64,000 nt of DNA from Bradyrhizobium liaoningense. Its GTDB lineage: Bacteria > Pseudomonadota > Alphaproteobacteria > Rhizobiales > Xanthobacteraceae. The stretch's first letter is position 1. Every line of letters begins with the position of its first letter. The notes beneath the pieces were generated by a model. That model was not told where the DNA came from and did no database searches. It saw nothing but the letters and a program-made list of their open reading frames with translations. Positions 1 through 8,743 of the stretch are shown piece after piece. The DNA lies in contig NZ_JAFCJS010000006.1 of assembly GCF_018130825.1 (NCBI RefSeq), positions 372,001-436,000 on the forward strand. The letters are read 5' to 3'. The position numbers and the translations under genes are program-made.

Positions 1-448
1 CGCCGACATAGGCGGCGGAGGCCATCATCGCCGGCGCGAAGCGCGAGCCTTCCTCGTTGGTCCAGTTGACGACGCAGATCGGCGCCTCGGTCTCGATGCC
101 GGCGTCGTTCAGCGTGCGGATCACTTCCAGCGCGCCGAGTGTTCCCAGGATGCCGTCATACTTGCCGCCGGTCGGCTGGGTGTCGAGGTGCGAGCCGATG
201 CCGACGGGCAGCTTCGACATGTCGCGGCCCTTGCGCAGGCCGAACTGCGAGCCGAGCGCATCGACATGCACCTCGAGGCCGGCATCCTCGCAGGCCTTGC
301 GGAACCAGTCGCGCACCTGCTTGTCTTCGTTGCTCAGCGTCAGCCGTCGCACGCCGCCCTTGGCCGTCGCGCCGAACTGTGCGGTCTCGTGGATGGAGCC
401 CCAGAGGCGGGCGGAATCGATTTGCAGGTTGGTGGCGGCTCGGCTCAT
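1..448 (-). CDS. Zn-dependent M20 amidohydrolase (N-carbamoyl-L-amino-acid hydrolase / allantoate amidohydrolase type), 3' end outside window
   Basis: Only the first ~149 residues are in the window, and the gene runs off the left edge. The translated start is MSRAATNLQIDSARLW. Metal-site motifs of the M20 hydantoinase/carbamoylase branch are visible in order: GSHLDTQPTGGKYDG (His and Asp ligands) and then NEEGSRFAPAM (catalytic and ligand Glu pair). Enzymes of this family hydrolyse N-carbamoyl amino acids, allantoate or related ureides in the cytoplasm. The gene lies 31 bp downstream of the LysR gene on the same strand, so the two are probably co-transcribed. The neighbouring D-glutamate-cyclase-like gene and amino-acid ABC transporter suggest use of an amino-acid derivative. 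The exact substrate cannot be read from the fragment. Confidence 0.85.
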   Translation of the reverse strand, partial: MSRAATNLQIDSARLWGSIHETAQFGATAKGGVRRLTLSNEDKQVRDWFRKACEDAGLEVHVDALGSQFGLRKGRDMSKLPVGIGSHLDTQPTGGKYDGILGTLGALEVIRTLNDAGIETEAPICVVNWTNEEGSRFAPAMMASAAYVG

Positions 449-479
449 GCGGTCGGTCTCTCGATTGTCCGGCGCTTTT

Positions 480-1397
480 TCAATGACGCGCCAGCGCGGG
501 CGCGTCAACCGCGAGGCTGCTCTGCGCAATCTGACATGCAAGCTCGGCGACGCGCTCCACCGCCACGACGTCGGGCGAGGCGAGCCAGCTTGCCGTGAAC
601 GTCAGCGGCGCGATGGCGAGCTCGGTGTCGAGCAGTTGCAACCGCCCGTCTGCAAGCTCGTTCTCGACGATGGCGTCGGGGATCACTGCGATGCCGAGCC
701 CCTCGACCGCCATGTGGATGACGGTCGCCAGCGAAGCGGACGCATGCAGCCGGATCGGCGGCAGCTCCGGCCGGTCGAACACCTCGCGCACGACCTCGTA
801 GGGCTTGGTCTTGCGCGGGAAGGTGATGATCGGAAACCGAGCGAGCTCCGCCGGCGTGACCGGGCCCTTGCCGAGCCCGAGCGAAGGGCTTGCGAGGAAT
901 CCGATCGGGTAGTCGGCGAGCACGCGGTTGTGCACGCCTGAGGCCGACAGCGGTCCCACCACGAAGGCGAGCTCGATCTCCTGTGCGAGCAGACGCGCGG
1001 TGAGGTTCGGTGTGATGTCGACCTCGATCTCCAGCGACAGGTTTGGATAGAGCTCGTTCACGCTCTTCACGAGGCGCGGCAGCCAGGTGTGCACGATGGT
1101 CTCGGCGACGCCGAGCCGCATCACGCCGCGCATCGCCGACCGATCGCCGATCTCTGCCATCATCTGCGCGCGCAAGCCGATCAGCTTCTCCGCGTAGACC
1201 ATCATCTGCCGGCCGCTCGGGGTCGGCGAGGCGACGCGATGGTCGCGGTTCAAAAGCTTCACGCCCATCTCGCGCTCGAGCTGGGCAATGCGCTGGGAGA
1301 TCGCCGGCTGGGTCGTATTGAGCCTTTGTGCGGCGCCGCGGAAGCTGCCGAGCTTCACAACCCAAAGGAACGTCTCGATCGACCTGAAGTCCAGCAT
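480..1397 (-). CDS. LysR-family transcriptional regulator
   Basis: A 305-residue protein of normal LysR length. Residues 1-60 form the winged helix-turn-helix (MLDFRSIETFLWVV, then LNTTQPAISQRIAQLE). The rest is a periplasmic-binding-like effector domain. It is divergent from the DUF1445/ABC-transporter operon and precedes the M20 hydrolase on its own strand, the usual layout for a LysR activator of a catabolic operon that also represses itself. A perfect 8-bp inverted repeat of LysR-box form lies 19 bp upstream of its start. The inducer is unknown; an amino-acid derivative handled by the neighbours is the natural guess. Confidence 0.95.
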   Translation of the reverse strand: MLDFRSIETFLWVVKLGSFRGAAQRLNTTQPAISQRIAQLEREMGVKLLNRDHRVASPTPSGRQMMVYAEKLIGLRAQMMAEIGDRSAMRGVMRLGVAETIVHTWLPRLVKSVNELYPNLSLEIEVDITPNLTARLLAQEIELAFVVGPLSASGVHNRVLADYPIGFLASPSLGLGKGPVTPAELARFPIITFPRKTKPYEVVREVFDRPELPPIRLHASASLATVIHMAVEGLGIAVIPDAIVENELADGRLQLLDTELAIAPLTFTASWLASPDVVAVERVAELACQIAQSSLAVDAPALARH

Positions 1398-1415
1398 TGG
1401 AAGGATTTTCCCAGT

Positions 1416-1434
1416 CGATAAATTGGATTTATCG
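1416..1434. promoter_or_regulatory. Candidate LysR operator (perfect inverted repeat)
   Basis: cgataaat-tgg-atttatcg is a perfect 8+8 bp palindrome with a 3-bp spacer. It contains the T-N11-A pattern of LysR boxes and sits in the 119-bp divergent gap between the regulator and the gene at 1517. It is AT-rich in a GC-rich genome. The position, close to the regulator start and about 80 bp before the target start, fits autorepression plus activation of the divergent operon. No promoter hexamers were assigned. Confidence 0.55.
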
Positions 1435-1516
1435 AGATTGATTAGAAACGAAGATTAGACTTTATAGCACGCTTGGTGTTGGCTGTCTTTGTCGAGTTTA
1501 TAGGCAGGTCGATCAC

Positions 1517-2332
1517 ATGACTGTTTTGGTGGCAGCGCAGCAAACTGAAACAACCGACGCCCTTCCGAGCCGCCAGGCGCGGCTCGCTTATCGCGCCGGC
1601 GAGGTGGGCTCCACCGCCGGCGTCGCCCCCGGCTTCGTCCAAGGCAATCTGGCGATCCTGCCGGCCGAATATGCCAGCGCCTTCCACCGCTTCTGCCAGC
1701 TCAATCCGAAACCGTGCCCGATCATCGGCATGTCCGATGTCGGCAGCCCGCATATCCCGGCGCTGGGCGCCGATCTCGACATCCGCACCGATGTTCCGCG
1801 CTACCGCGTCTGGCGCGATGGCGAAGTCGTCGCCGAGCCGACCGACGTGAAGAGCTACTGGCGCGACGATCTCGTGACCTTCGTGCTCGGTTGCTCCTTC
1901 TCGTTCGAAGAGGCGCTGCTCGACGAGGGCATGCCGATCCGCCACATCGAGCACGATGTGCGCGTGCCGATGTACCGCACCAACATCGCCTGTGGCGAAG
2001 CCGGTCCGTTTGCCGGCCCCATGGTGGTGTCGATGCGTCCGTTCAAGCCGGCCGATGCGATTCGCGCGGTGCAGATCACCTCGCGCTATCCCGCAGTGCA
2101 TGGTGCGCCCGTGCATCTCGGCCATCCGCACCTGATCGGCATCAAGGACATCGCCAAGCCCGACTATGGCGATCCCGTACCTGTCGCTGACGACGAGATT
2201 CCGGTATTCTGGGCCTGCGGCGTGACGCCGCAATCGGTGATCAACGCCGCCAAGGTACCGTTCGCGATCACGCATTCGCCCGGCCTGATGCTGGTGACGG
2301 ATCTGAGAAACAGGAACATGGCCGTGATTTAG
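1517..2332 (+). CDS. Putative hydro-lyase of the DUF1445 / YcsI family (D-glutamate cyclase-like)
   Basis: A 271-residue protein matching the usual length of the UPF0317/DUF1445 family. Recognisable blocks are [15 protein letters not shown] near residue 36, the middle [13 protein letters not shown], and PMVVSMRPF. Family members are annotated as hydro-lyases; the mammalian D-glutamate cyclase carries a related domain and converts D-glutamate to and from 5-oxo-D-proline. The gene opens the plus-strand operon opposite LysR. A transporter binding protein follows 94 bp later. The reaction on the local substrate is inferred, not shown. The ATG has only a weak ribosome-binding site (ggcagg). Confidence 0.83.
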   Translation: MTVLVAAQQTETTDALPSRQARLAYRAGEVGSTAGVAPGFVQGNLAILPAEYASAFHRFCQLNPKPCPIIGMSDVGSPHIPALGADLDIRTDVPRYRVWRDGEVVAEPTDVKSYWRDDLVTFVLGCSFSFEEALLDEGMPIRHIEHDVRVPMYRTNIACGEAGPFAGPMVVSMRPFKPADAIRAVQITSRYPAVHGAPVHLGHPHLIGIKDIAKPDYGDPVPVADDEIPVFWACGVTPQSVINAAKVPFAITHSPGLMLVTDLRNRNMAVI

Positions 2333-2426
2333 TAGGCAGCGTTTGCTGCTTCTTCGGGCTTTACGCTGTCTGCCAATCGTTTCATGCGATACGCGCAAAA
2401 ATTCGGATAACAGGGGACTTTAGCCA

Positions 2427-3671
2427 ATGACGATCACTCGCCGCGACGTACTGCTCGGAGCCACCGCCGCTGCTGCGCTGCTGCCGCTAGCTGCGCGCGC
2501 GCAAACGTCCGAAGTGGTGATTGGCGCAACCTATCCGCTGTCGGGCTCCGGCGCTCAGGTGGGTGTCGATGCGCAGCGTGCGTTCGAGACCGCGATCGAC
2601 ATCATCAACAACGACCAGGATTTCGAGCTTCCGCTGGCAAAGGGCGTAGGCTTGCCCGGCCTCGGCGGTGCCAAGATCCGTATCGTCTACGCCGACACCC
2701 AGGGCGACCCGCAGAAGGGGCGCGCCGAAGCCGAGCGCCTGATCACGCAGGAAAAGGTCTCTGCCATCCTCGGTTCTTACCAAAGCGCGGTGGCAGTCAC
2801 GATCAGCCAGATCTGCGAACGCTACCAGATTCCGTTCATGTCGGCGGACAACTCCTCCCCGAGCCTGCATCGCCGCGGTCTGAAGTATTATTTCCGCGCC
2901 TCGCCGCATGACGAGATGTTCTCGGCCGGGATGTTCGACTTCCTCGATGCGATGAAGAAGAAGGGCGCCAAGGCCCAGACGCTGGCGCTGTTCCACGAAG
3001 ACACCATCTTCGGCACCGACTCCGCCAACGCCCAGACCAAGCTCGCAACCGAGCGCGGCTACAAGATCGTCGCCGACATCAAGTACCGCGCCAACTCGCC
3101 GTCGCTGTCGGCCGAGGTGCAGCAGCTCAAGGCCGCCAATGCCGACGTGCTGATGCCCTCGAGCTACACCACGGACGGCATCCTGCTGGTCAAGACCATG
3201 GCCGAGCTCGGCTACAAGCCGAACGCCATCGTGGCCCAGGCCGCCGGCTTCTCCGAGAAGGCGCTCTACGACGCGGTCGGCGACAAGCTCGAGGGTGCGA
3301 TCACCCGCGGCAGCTTCTCGCTCGATCTCGCCGCCAAGCGGCCGATGGTCGGCAAGATCAACGACCTGTTCAAGGCGAAGTCGGGCAAGGACCTCAACGA
3401 CAACACGTCGCGGCAGTTCATGGCCATGATCATCATGGCGGACGCCATCAACCGCGCCAAATCGACCGACGGCGAGAAGATCCGTGACGCGCTGGCCGCG
3501 ACCGAGATGTCGGGCGAGCAGACCATCATGCCCTGGAAGCGCGTCAAGTTCGACGAGTCGGGCCAGAACAACGATGCCGATCCGGTCCTGCTGCAATATG
3601 TCGGAGGCAAGTTCGTCACCGTCTTCCCGTCGCAGGCGGCGGTGGCCGAGCCGATCTGGCCGATGAAGTAA
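2427..3671 (+). CDS. ABC transporter substrate-binding protein, branched-chain amino acid (LivK) type
   Basis: A 414-residue periplasmic binding protein. The N terminus MTITRRDVLLGATAAAALL has a twin-arginine plus hydrophobic stretch ending in an ARAQT cleavage region, so a Tat or Sec signal is likely. The mature part shows type-1 periplasmic-binding features of the Peripla_BP_6 group: GATYPLSGSGA, then KGRAEAERLITQEKV. It is the first of five consecutive transporter genes. The ATG is preceded by an aggggac ribosome-binding site. Ligands in this family range from Leu/Ile/Val to amides, urea and aromatic acids. The neighbouring hydrolase argues for an amino-acid derivative, which is inference. 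Confidence 0.93.
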   Translation: MTITRRDVLLGATAAAALLPLAARAQTSEVVIGATYPLSGSGAQVGVDAQRAFETAIDIINNDQDFELPLAKGVGLPGLGGAKIRIVYADTQGDPQKGRAEAERLITQEKVSAILGSYQSAVAVTISQICERYQIPFMSADNSSPSLHRRGLKYYFRASPHDEMFSAGMFDFLDAMKKKGAKAQTLALFHEDTIFGTDSANAQTKLATERGYKIVADIKYRANSPSLSAEVQQLKAANADVLMPSSYTTDGILLVKTMAELGYKPNAIVAQAAGFSEKALYDAVGDKLEGAITRGSFSLDLAAKRPMVGKINDLFKAKSGKDLNDNTSRQFMAMIIMADAINRAKSTDGEKIRDALAATEMSGEQTIMPWKRVKFDESGQNNDADPVLLQYVGGKFVTVFPSQAAVAEPIWPMK

Positions 3672-3702
3672 GCGATCAGGTTGCGGTGGGGGACGAAGCG
3701 AC

Positions 3703-4581
3703 GTGACAGCTGAAACTATTATCCAGAGTCTTGCGAGCGGCCTGCTGATGGGGCTGCTTTACGGACTGATCGCCGTCGGCCTGGCGTTGATTTTTGGCCT
3801 GATGGACGTCGTCAACTTCGCCCATGGCGAATTCCTGATGCTGGCGATGTACGTGACATTCTTCCTGTTCACGTTCTTCGCGATCGATCCGCTGCTGTCG
3901 GCGCCGCTCGCCGCCGCCGCCCTGTTTGTTCTGGGGGCGGCGGTCTATCTCGTGATCGTGCGGTTTGCGATGCGTGCCAAGGCCAATGTCGGCATGGTGC
4001 AGATCTTCGCGACCTTCGGCCTCGCGATCGTGATGCGCGGCCTGGCGCAGCTGTTCTTCACGGCCGACTACCGCAGCGTCCCCAACTCATGGCTCGGCGG
4101 CAAGACGGTGTCGGTCGCCGGCATCTTCCTGCCGCAGCCGCAGCTGTTCGGCGCGCTGGTCGCGATCGCCGCGTTCGGTGGGCTCTATCTGTTCATCAAC
4201 CGCACCGATTTCGGCCGTGCGCTGGAGGCGACCCGCGAGGACCCCGGCGCGGTGGCCCTCGTCGGCATCGACAAGAACCGCGTGTTCGCGCTCGGCTGGG
4301 GCCTCGGCGGCGCGCTGGTCGGGCTTGCCGGCGCCATCATGGCGACCTTCTTCTACATTTATCCCGACGTCGGCGCATCCTTCGCACTGATCGCCTATGT
4401 CACGGTGGCGCTCGGCGGCTTCGGCAGCGTGTTCGGCGCCTTCGCCGGCGGCATCGTCGTCGGTCTGGTCGAAGCCACCACTGCGTTGATCCTGCCGCCA
4501 TCGTTGAAGTCGGTCGGCATCTACGCGGTCTATCTGCTCGTCGTGTTCATTCGGCCGCGTGGCCTGTTCGGGTCGATGTGA
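3703..4581 (+). CDS. livH: ABC transporter inner-membrane permease, LivH family
   Basis: A 292-residue hydrophobic protein with the LivH signature regions [19 protein letters not shown] and VVNFAHGEF near the N terminus and a C-terminal [13 protein letters not shown] segment. It has about eight membrane spans. The start is GTG, 31 bp after the binding-protein stop. The stop overlaps the ATG of the next permease by one base (tgatg), so translation is coupled. It forms the channel with the LivM partner. This is a paralogue family with many copies in rhizobia, so the symbol indicates family only. Confidence 0.94.
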   Translation: MTAETIIQSLASGLLMGLLYGLIAVGLALIFGLMDVVNFAHGEFLMLAMYVTFFLFTFFAIDPLLSAPLAAAALFVLGAAVYLVIVRFAMRAKANVGMVQIFATFGLAIVMRGLAQLFFTADYRSVPNSWLGGKTVSVAGIFLPQPQLFGALVAIAAFGGLYLFINRTDFGRALEATREDPGAVALVGIDKNRVFALGWGLGGALVGLAGAIMATFFYIYPDVGASFALIAYVTVALGGFGSVFGAFAGGIVVGLVEATTALILPPSLKSVGIYAVYLLVVFIRPRGLFGSM

Positions 4582-5561
4582 TGGACAAGCAATTCGTCGA
4601 GCGGCGCCGCCGCGACCTCATCACCGCCGCCGGTCTCGCCGCCGTCGCCGCGATCGTGCCGCTGTTCGTCAAGGACGTCTACGTCCAGAACATCATGGTG
4701 CTAACGCTGATGTATGCGGCGTTGTCGCAGAGCTGGAACATCCTGTCCGGCTATTGCGGGCAGATATCACTCGGACACGCGCTGTATTTCGGGCTCGGTG
4801 CCTACACCACCGCGCTGCTGTTCACCAAGTTCGGCGTGCTGCCCTGGTTCGGCATGATCGCCGGCGGGCTGATCTCGGCCGCAATCGCGATGGCGCTGGG
4901 CTATCCCTGCTTCCGCCTCGGCGGCCATTACTTTGCGATCGCCACCATCGTGATCGCCGAGATCGGATTGCTGCTGATCCAGAACTGGGATTGGGCGGGC
5001 GCGGCCCTCGGCATCGACATTCCCGTGCGCGGCGACAGCTGGCTGAAATTCCAGTTCACGCGCTCGAAACTGCCATACTTCTACTTCGCGCTGGTACTCG
5101 CCTGCATCGCCTGGTTCGTCACCTGGTGGCTGGAAGATTCCAAATGGGGCTATTGGTGGCGCGCGGTGAAGGACAATCCGCAGGCGGCCGAGAGCCTCGG
5201 CGTCGTCGTGTTCAACTCGAAGATGGGCGCGGCGGCGGTCTCCGCCTTCCTGGTCGCGGTCGGCGGCAGCTTCTATGCGCAGTTCGTTTCCTACATCGAT
5301 CCTGGAAGCGTCATGGGCTTCCAGTTCTCGCTCTTGATGGCGTTGCCGGCCGTGCTGGGCGGCATCGGCACGCTGTGGGGGCCGTTGCTCGGCGCCGTCA
5401 TCCTGATCCCGATCACCGAGCTGACGCGGTCCTATATCGGCGGCTCCGGCCGCGGCGTCGACCTCATCGTCTACGGCGCGCTGATCGTCCTGATCGCGCT
5501 CGCGCGGCCGGAAGGGCTGGTCGGCCTGTTCTCGCGCCGGCGCAAGGAGGCCACGCGATGA
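4581..5561 (+). CDS. livM: ABC transporter inner-membrane permease, LivM family
   Basis: A 326-residue membrane protein starting [13 protein letters not shown], with the LivM marker block [17 protein letters not shown] and the EAA-like loop [13 protein letters not shown]. The ATG overlaps the LivH stop by one base. An open frame extends further upstream, but it only reads through livH in another phase, so the coupled ATG is preferred. The stop overlaps the next gene by four bases (atga). It pairs with LivH as the second half of the channel. Confidence 0.94.
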   Translation: MDKQFVERRRRDLITAAGLAAVAAIVPLFVKDVYVQNIMVLTLMYAALSQSWNILSGYCGQISLGHALYFGLGAYTTALLFTKFGVLPWFGMIAGGLISAAIAMALGYPCFRLGGHYFAIATIVIAEIGLLLIQNWDWAGAALGIDIPVRGDSWLKFQFTRSKLPYFYFALVLACIAWFVTWWLEDSKWGYWWRAVKDNPQAAESLGVVVFNSKMGAAAVSAFLVAVGGSFYAQFVSYIDPGSVMGFQFSLLMALPAVLGGIGTLWGPLLGAVILIPITELTRSYIGGSGRGVDLIVYGALIVLIALARPEGLVGLFSRRRKEATR

Positions 5562-6289
5562 CAGCGCTCCTGGAAACCCGCGGCGTCTGGCAGCGCTTCG
5601 GCGGCCTGATCGCCAACAGCGACGTCTCGATCTCGGTTGAGCGCGGCGAGATCGTCGGCCTGATCGGCCCGAACGGCGCCGGAAAGTCGACGCTGTTCAA
5701 CCTGATCGCCGGCGTGTTGCCGCCGACCCAGGGCTCGATCATCTTCGACGGCGAGGACGTCACCAATCTGCCGGCGGCCGCGCGCTGCCAGCGCGGCATC
5801 GGGCGCACCTTCCAGGTGGTCAAGAGCTTCGAGACCATGACGGTCATCGACAACGTCATCGTCGGCGCTCTCGTGCGCAATACCGTGATGCGCGAGGCCC
5901 GCCGCAAGGCGCATGAGGTGCTGGAGTTCACCGGCCTTGCCGCGCGCGCCGACGTGCTCGCGAGCGAACTCGTGCCGGCCGAGAAGCGCCGCCTCGAAGT
6001 CGCGCGTGCGCTCGCGACCGAACCGAAACTGTTGCTGCTCGACGAATGCCTCACCGGCCTCACGCCGACCGAGGCACAGACCGGCGTGGCGCTGGTGCGC
6101 AAGGTGCGCGAGACCGGCATCACCGTGCTGATGGTCGAGCATGTCATGGAAATCGTGATGCCGCTGGTCGACCGTGCCATCGTGCTCGACCTCGGCAAGG
6201 TGCTGGCCGAGGGCAAGCCTGCCGACGTCGTCCGCGATCCCAAGGTGATCAAGGCATATCTGGGAGATCGTCATGCTGTCGGTGCGTGA
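5558..6289 (+). CDS. livG: ABC transporter ATP-binding protein, LivG family
   Basis: A 243-residue ATPase starting [16 protein letters not shown]. It has Walker [13 protein letters not shown] (around residue 40), the LivG-specific RTFQ segment ([13 protein letters not shown]), and a Walker B region [11 protein letters not shown]. The usual LSGGQ signature is degenerate: the equivalent region reads [14 protein letters not shown], which is common in some LivG relatives. The start overlaps the LivM stop by four bases (atga), and the end overlaps LivF by 17 bases. It energises the transporter on the cytoplasmic face together with LivF. Confidence 0.93.
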   Translation: MTALLETRGVWQRFGGLIANSDVSISVERGEIVGLIGPNGAGKSTLFNLIAGVLPPTQGSIIFDGEDVTNLPAAARCQRGIGRTFQVVKSFETMTVIDNVIVGALVRNTVMREARRKAHEVLEFTGLAARADVLASELVPAEKRRLEVARALATEPKLLLLDECLTGLTPTEAQTGVALVRKVRETGITVLMVEHVMEIVMPLVDRAIVLDLGKVLAEGKPADVVRDPKVIKAYLGDRHAVGA

Positions 6290-6977
6290 AGTCACGACCG
6301 CCTATCAGGGCCTGGTCGCGATCTCCGCGGTCTCGATCGAGGTCGAGAAGGGCGAGATCGTCTGCGTCGCCGGCGCCAATGGCGCGGGCAAGTCGACACT
6401 GCTGAAATCTATCGCCGGCGCCGAGCGTCCGCGCTCGGGCACGGTGACGTTCGACGGCAAGCGCCTCGACGGCATGGCGCAGCATCTCATCACCGCAACC
6501 GGCATCGCCTATGTGCCGGAGAACCGTCGCCTGTTCCCGCGCCTGTCGGTGCGGGACAATCTCCGCCTCGGCAGCTACCTCTACCGCGGTGATGCGAACC
6601 GCGAGGGGCCGCTCGACCTAGTCTTCAACCTGTTCCCGCGTCTCCAGGAACGTTTGGAGCAGCGCGCCGAGACGCTCTCCGGTGGTGAGCAGCAGATGCT
6701 TGCGATCGGCCGCGCCCTGATGACGCGCCCGCGGCTGCTGATGCTGGACGAGCCCTCGCAGGGCATCATGCCGAAGCTGGTGGACGAAATCTTCCAGGCG
6801 GTGAAGCGCATCCGCGACGCCGGCATGACCGTGCTGATCGTCGAGCAGCGCATGTCCGAGTGCCTGGAGATCGCCGACCGCGCCTACATCCTGCAGACCG
6901 GCCGCGTGCTGATGCAGGGCTCGGCCTCGGAGATGATGACCAATCCGGACGTGAGGAAGGCGTATCTCGGATTGTAG
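6273..6977 (+). CDS. livF: ABC transporter ATP-binding protein, LivF family
   Basis: A 234-residue ATPase, the usual LivF length. It shows Walker [29 protein letters not shown] (the LivF block), the intact signature [15 protein letters not shown] and Walker [14 protein letters not shown]. It starts inside the last codons of LivG (17-bp overlap), which indicates tight coupling. It is the last gene of the operon, and a convergent gene ends 17 bp downstream. Confidence 0.94.
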   Translation: MLSVREVTTAYQGLVAISAVSIEVEKGEIVCVAGANGAGKSTLLKSIAGAERPRSGTVTFDGKRLDGMAQHLITATGIAYVPENRRLFPRLSVRDNLRLGSYLYRGDANREGPLDLVFNLFPRLQERLEQRAETLSGGEQQMLAIGRALMTRPRLLMLDEPSQGIMPKLVDEIFQAVKRIRDAGMTVLIVEQRMSECLEIADRAYILQTGRVLMQGSASEMMTNPDVRKAYLGL

Positions 6978-6993
6978 CCGCTCGCTGCGATCC

Positions 6994-7392
6994 CTATCCT
7001 GATTGCTTCTTGTTCCGGTTCTTGCTTGCGCCGCGCAGCGCTGACGCGGGTGCCGAGGGTTGTCCGAAGCCATTCATCTGGATGCAGGCGAGCAGGTCGA
7101 CATAGCTTTCGATGCCGGCGGCGGAGGCCTCGGCGGTGCATTGGGTGCGAATTGTCTCCGGCGTTGTCGGCCAGATGGGCCCGAGCTGTTGCTGTGCGGT
7201 TTGCTCGTCGCCCATGCAGGCCTCGTAGGACTGCGGCTCGGTCAGCGACTTGTCGATCTCCTGAGTTGCCTTGCAGTTGGCCTCGACCTTGAGATCGGGG
7301 ACGCCGCGCGTAGACGTCTGCGCGCTTGCGGAAATTGGCTGGGCAATAAAGCAGGCAGCGAAGAGGAGGGCGCAGGATACTCTGAAATCCAT
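6994..7392 (-). CDS. Hypothetical secreted protein
   Basis: A 132-residue product starting MDFRVSCALLFAACF, with a clear Sec signal peptide ending near SASAQT. The mature part has four Cys residues (EANCKATQ, YEACMGDE, RTQCTAEA, LLACIQ), suggesting two disulfides, and a basic Lys-rich tail. This ATG is chosen over the longer frame (start at 7434) because aggaga precedes it and the signal peptide then begins at residue 1. The two-Cys-pair pattern is common in small exported rhizobial proteins. Function unknown. It is convergent with the transporter operon. Confidence 0.75.
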   Translation of the reverse strand: MDFRVSCALLFAACFIAQPISASAQTSTRGVPDLKVEANCKATQEIDKSLTEPQSYEACMGDEQTAQQQLGPIWPTTPETIRTQCTAEASAAGIESYVDLLACIQMNGFGQPSAPASALRGASKNRNKKQSG

Positions 7393-7500
7393 GACGGTTC
7401 TCCTAGCGATCGATAAAACAACTCCTTCAGTCAATTACAGGGGGATCATGTGCTCGCGATCCCGGTGATGCAAATCAATTCCGGCAGTGTCAGACGGTGT

Positions 7501-7566
7501 CGTAGCCCGGATGAGCAAAGCGATATCCGGGGCCGCTGGTCCCGCGTATCGCTCCGCTCATGCGGG
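7501..7566. repeat. Interspersed palindromic repeat, gtagcccgg family (diverged copy)
   Basis: cgtagcccggatgagcaaag at the left is followed by imperfectly complementary gtatcgctccgctcatgcgg at the right. It is a diverged copy of the family seen at 28808, 31995 and 40803. Together with the next repeat it fills the gene-free stretch 7435-7767, where I see no coding sequence. Confidence 0.6.
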
Positions 7567-7606
7567 GGGCCGTTACCCCATCTACGATCGTCTCGTTCCA
7601 CAATCT

Positions 7607-7737
7607 CTGCCGTCATCCTGAGGTGCGCGCTCTTTGCGCGCCTCGAAGGATGGGCCGCAAGCGCCCGTAGCCCATCCTTCGAGGCTTCACCTTGCGATGC
7701 ATGGCATCGCAAGGCTCGCACCTCAGGATGACGGCAG
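7607..7737. repeat. Nested palindromic repeat with three stems
   Basis: The outer arms are 21 bp and perfect (7607-7627 with 7717-7737; left arm ctgccgtcatcctgaggtgc plus g). The inner arms cctcgaaggatggg (7641-7654) and cccatccttcgagg (7671-7684) are also perfect. A third small stem, ttgcgatg/catcgcaa, lies at 7692-7712. Such clover-like elements are widespread in Bradyrhizobium intergenic DNA. Placed after a convergent gene end, it could also slow transcription. Confidence 0.8.
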
Positions 7738-7767
7738 TGTGTGTGGCACGCGGGCGGGCCAGGATCG

Positions 7768-8628
7768 CTATCGAGATCGCGACTTCGATGCGGCGATCAG
7801 CATCTGTTCCACAATCCCCTCAAGCTCGCTTTTGGCGATTGGGTCGGTGTACGGTTGTACCGATTTGTCCCACCAATGATGGTGGCGTCCTGCCTTATCA
7901 AGGACACGGGCCGCTGCCTCGACCTCTGCGTCAGTCGGTTCTGTCGCTTCAGCCACCGCATGCGAGTGCTCGTGCCCATGCTCCGGCAGCGTCACCCCGA
8001 ACACCTTCACGAGATCCGTCACCTGCTCCGGCGACAGATACCGCGGGTTCATCCCGCGCAGCAGCAGGTACAGCTTCGCCGTCTCCTCCAGCTCCTCTGT
8101 GGCGAACACCGCGGCTTCCAGCGTGTCGCCGGCGACGACGGGGCCGTGATTGGCGAGCAGCACGGATGAGTATTTACCGGCCAGGCCCTTGATCGCATCC
8201 GCCACCGCCGGGTCGCCCGGGCGGTAATAGGGCACGAGCGCGGTGGCGCCGCACTTCATCAGGTAATAGGCGGTCATCGGTGGCAGCGCGGCGCGCGGGT
8301 CGATCTCGGGTAGCATCGAGAGTGCCACCGAATGGGTCGAATGCAGGTGCACGATCGCGCGCGCGCTGCCGCGCGTGTCGTAGAGCGCGGTATGCAGCGG
8401 AACTTCCTTGGTCGGGGCATCGCCCGAAATCAGCCGGCCGGTTTCGTCCAGCCGCGACAGCTTTGCGGGATCGAGGAAGCCGAGCGAGGCGTTGGTCGGC
8501 GTCACCAGCCAGCCGCCGCCGTCCAGCCTGACGCTGATATTGCCGGAGGAGCCCGGCGTCAGCCCGCGCTCGAACAGGGACCGCCCGAAGCGGCAGATAT
8601 CCTCACGCAGCCTTGTCTCGTTGCTCAT
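7768..8628 (-). CDS. otnC: 3-oxo-tetronate 4-phosphate decarboxylase (class II aldolase family), with C-terminal extension
   Basis: A 286-residue protein from MSNETRLRED. Residues 1-213 form a class II aldolase/adducin domain with GLTPGSSGNIS, the KEVPLH segment (Glu75 as likely acid/base) and metal ligands HLHSTH (His94, His96) and LANHG (His161). OtnC decarboxylates 3-oxo-tetronate 4-phosphate to dihydroxyacetone phosphate. The gene is divergent from ltnD-otnI-otnK, completing the pathway. Typical OtnC has about 210 residues. The last ~73 residues here (HGHEHSH, then RHHHWWDKSV) are an extra His-rich tail of unknown role. Alternative in-frame starts lie at 8637 and 8652 (GTG); none has a strong ribosome-binding site. 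Confidence 0.87.
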   Translation of the reverse strand: MSNETRLREDICRFGRSLFERGLTPGSSGNISVRLDGGGWLVTPTNASLGFLDPAKLSRLDETGRLISGDAPTKEVPLHTALYDTRGSARAIVHLHSTHSVALSMLPEIDPRAALPPMTAYYLMKCGATALVPYYRPGDPAVADAIKGLAGKYSSVLLANHGPVVAGDTLEAAVFATEELEETAKLYLLLRGMNPRYLSPEQVTDLVKVFGVTLPEHGHEHSHAVAEATEPTDAEVEAAARVLDKAGRHHHWWDKSVQPYTDPIAKSELEGIVEQMLIAASKSRSR

Positions 8629-8743
8629 GGCCGTCATGCCTGCTTGTCTCACGCTTTGGCAGCGCGGCCAAGCCGTGTTATGCGGTTGCCAAGCTGCCGC
8701 AAAGGGCGGCTATTCGGGAAACGTTCGCAAGGGTCAGTTGCAT

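Noticed and set aside
2487-3596. Minus-strand open frame (369 codons)
   Set aside because: Antisense to the ABC transporter binding protein.
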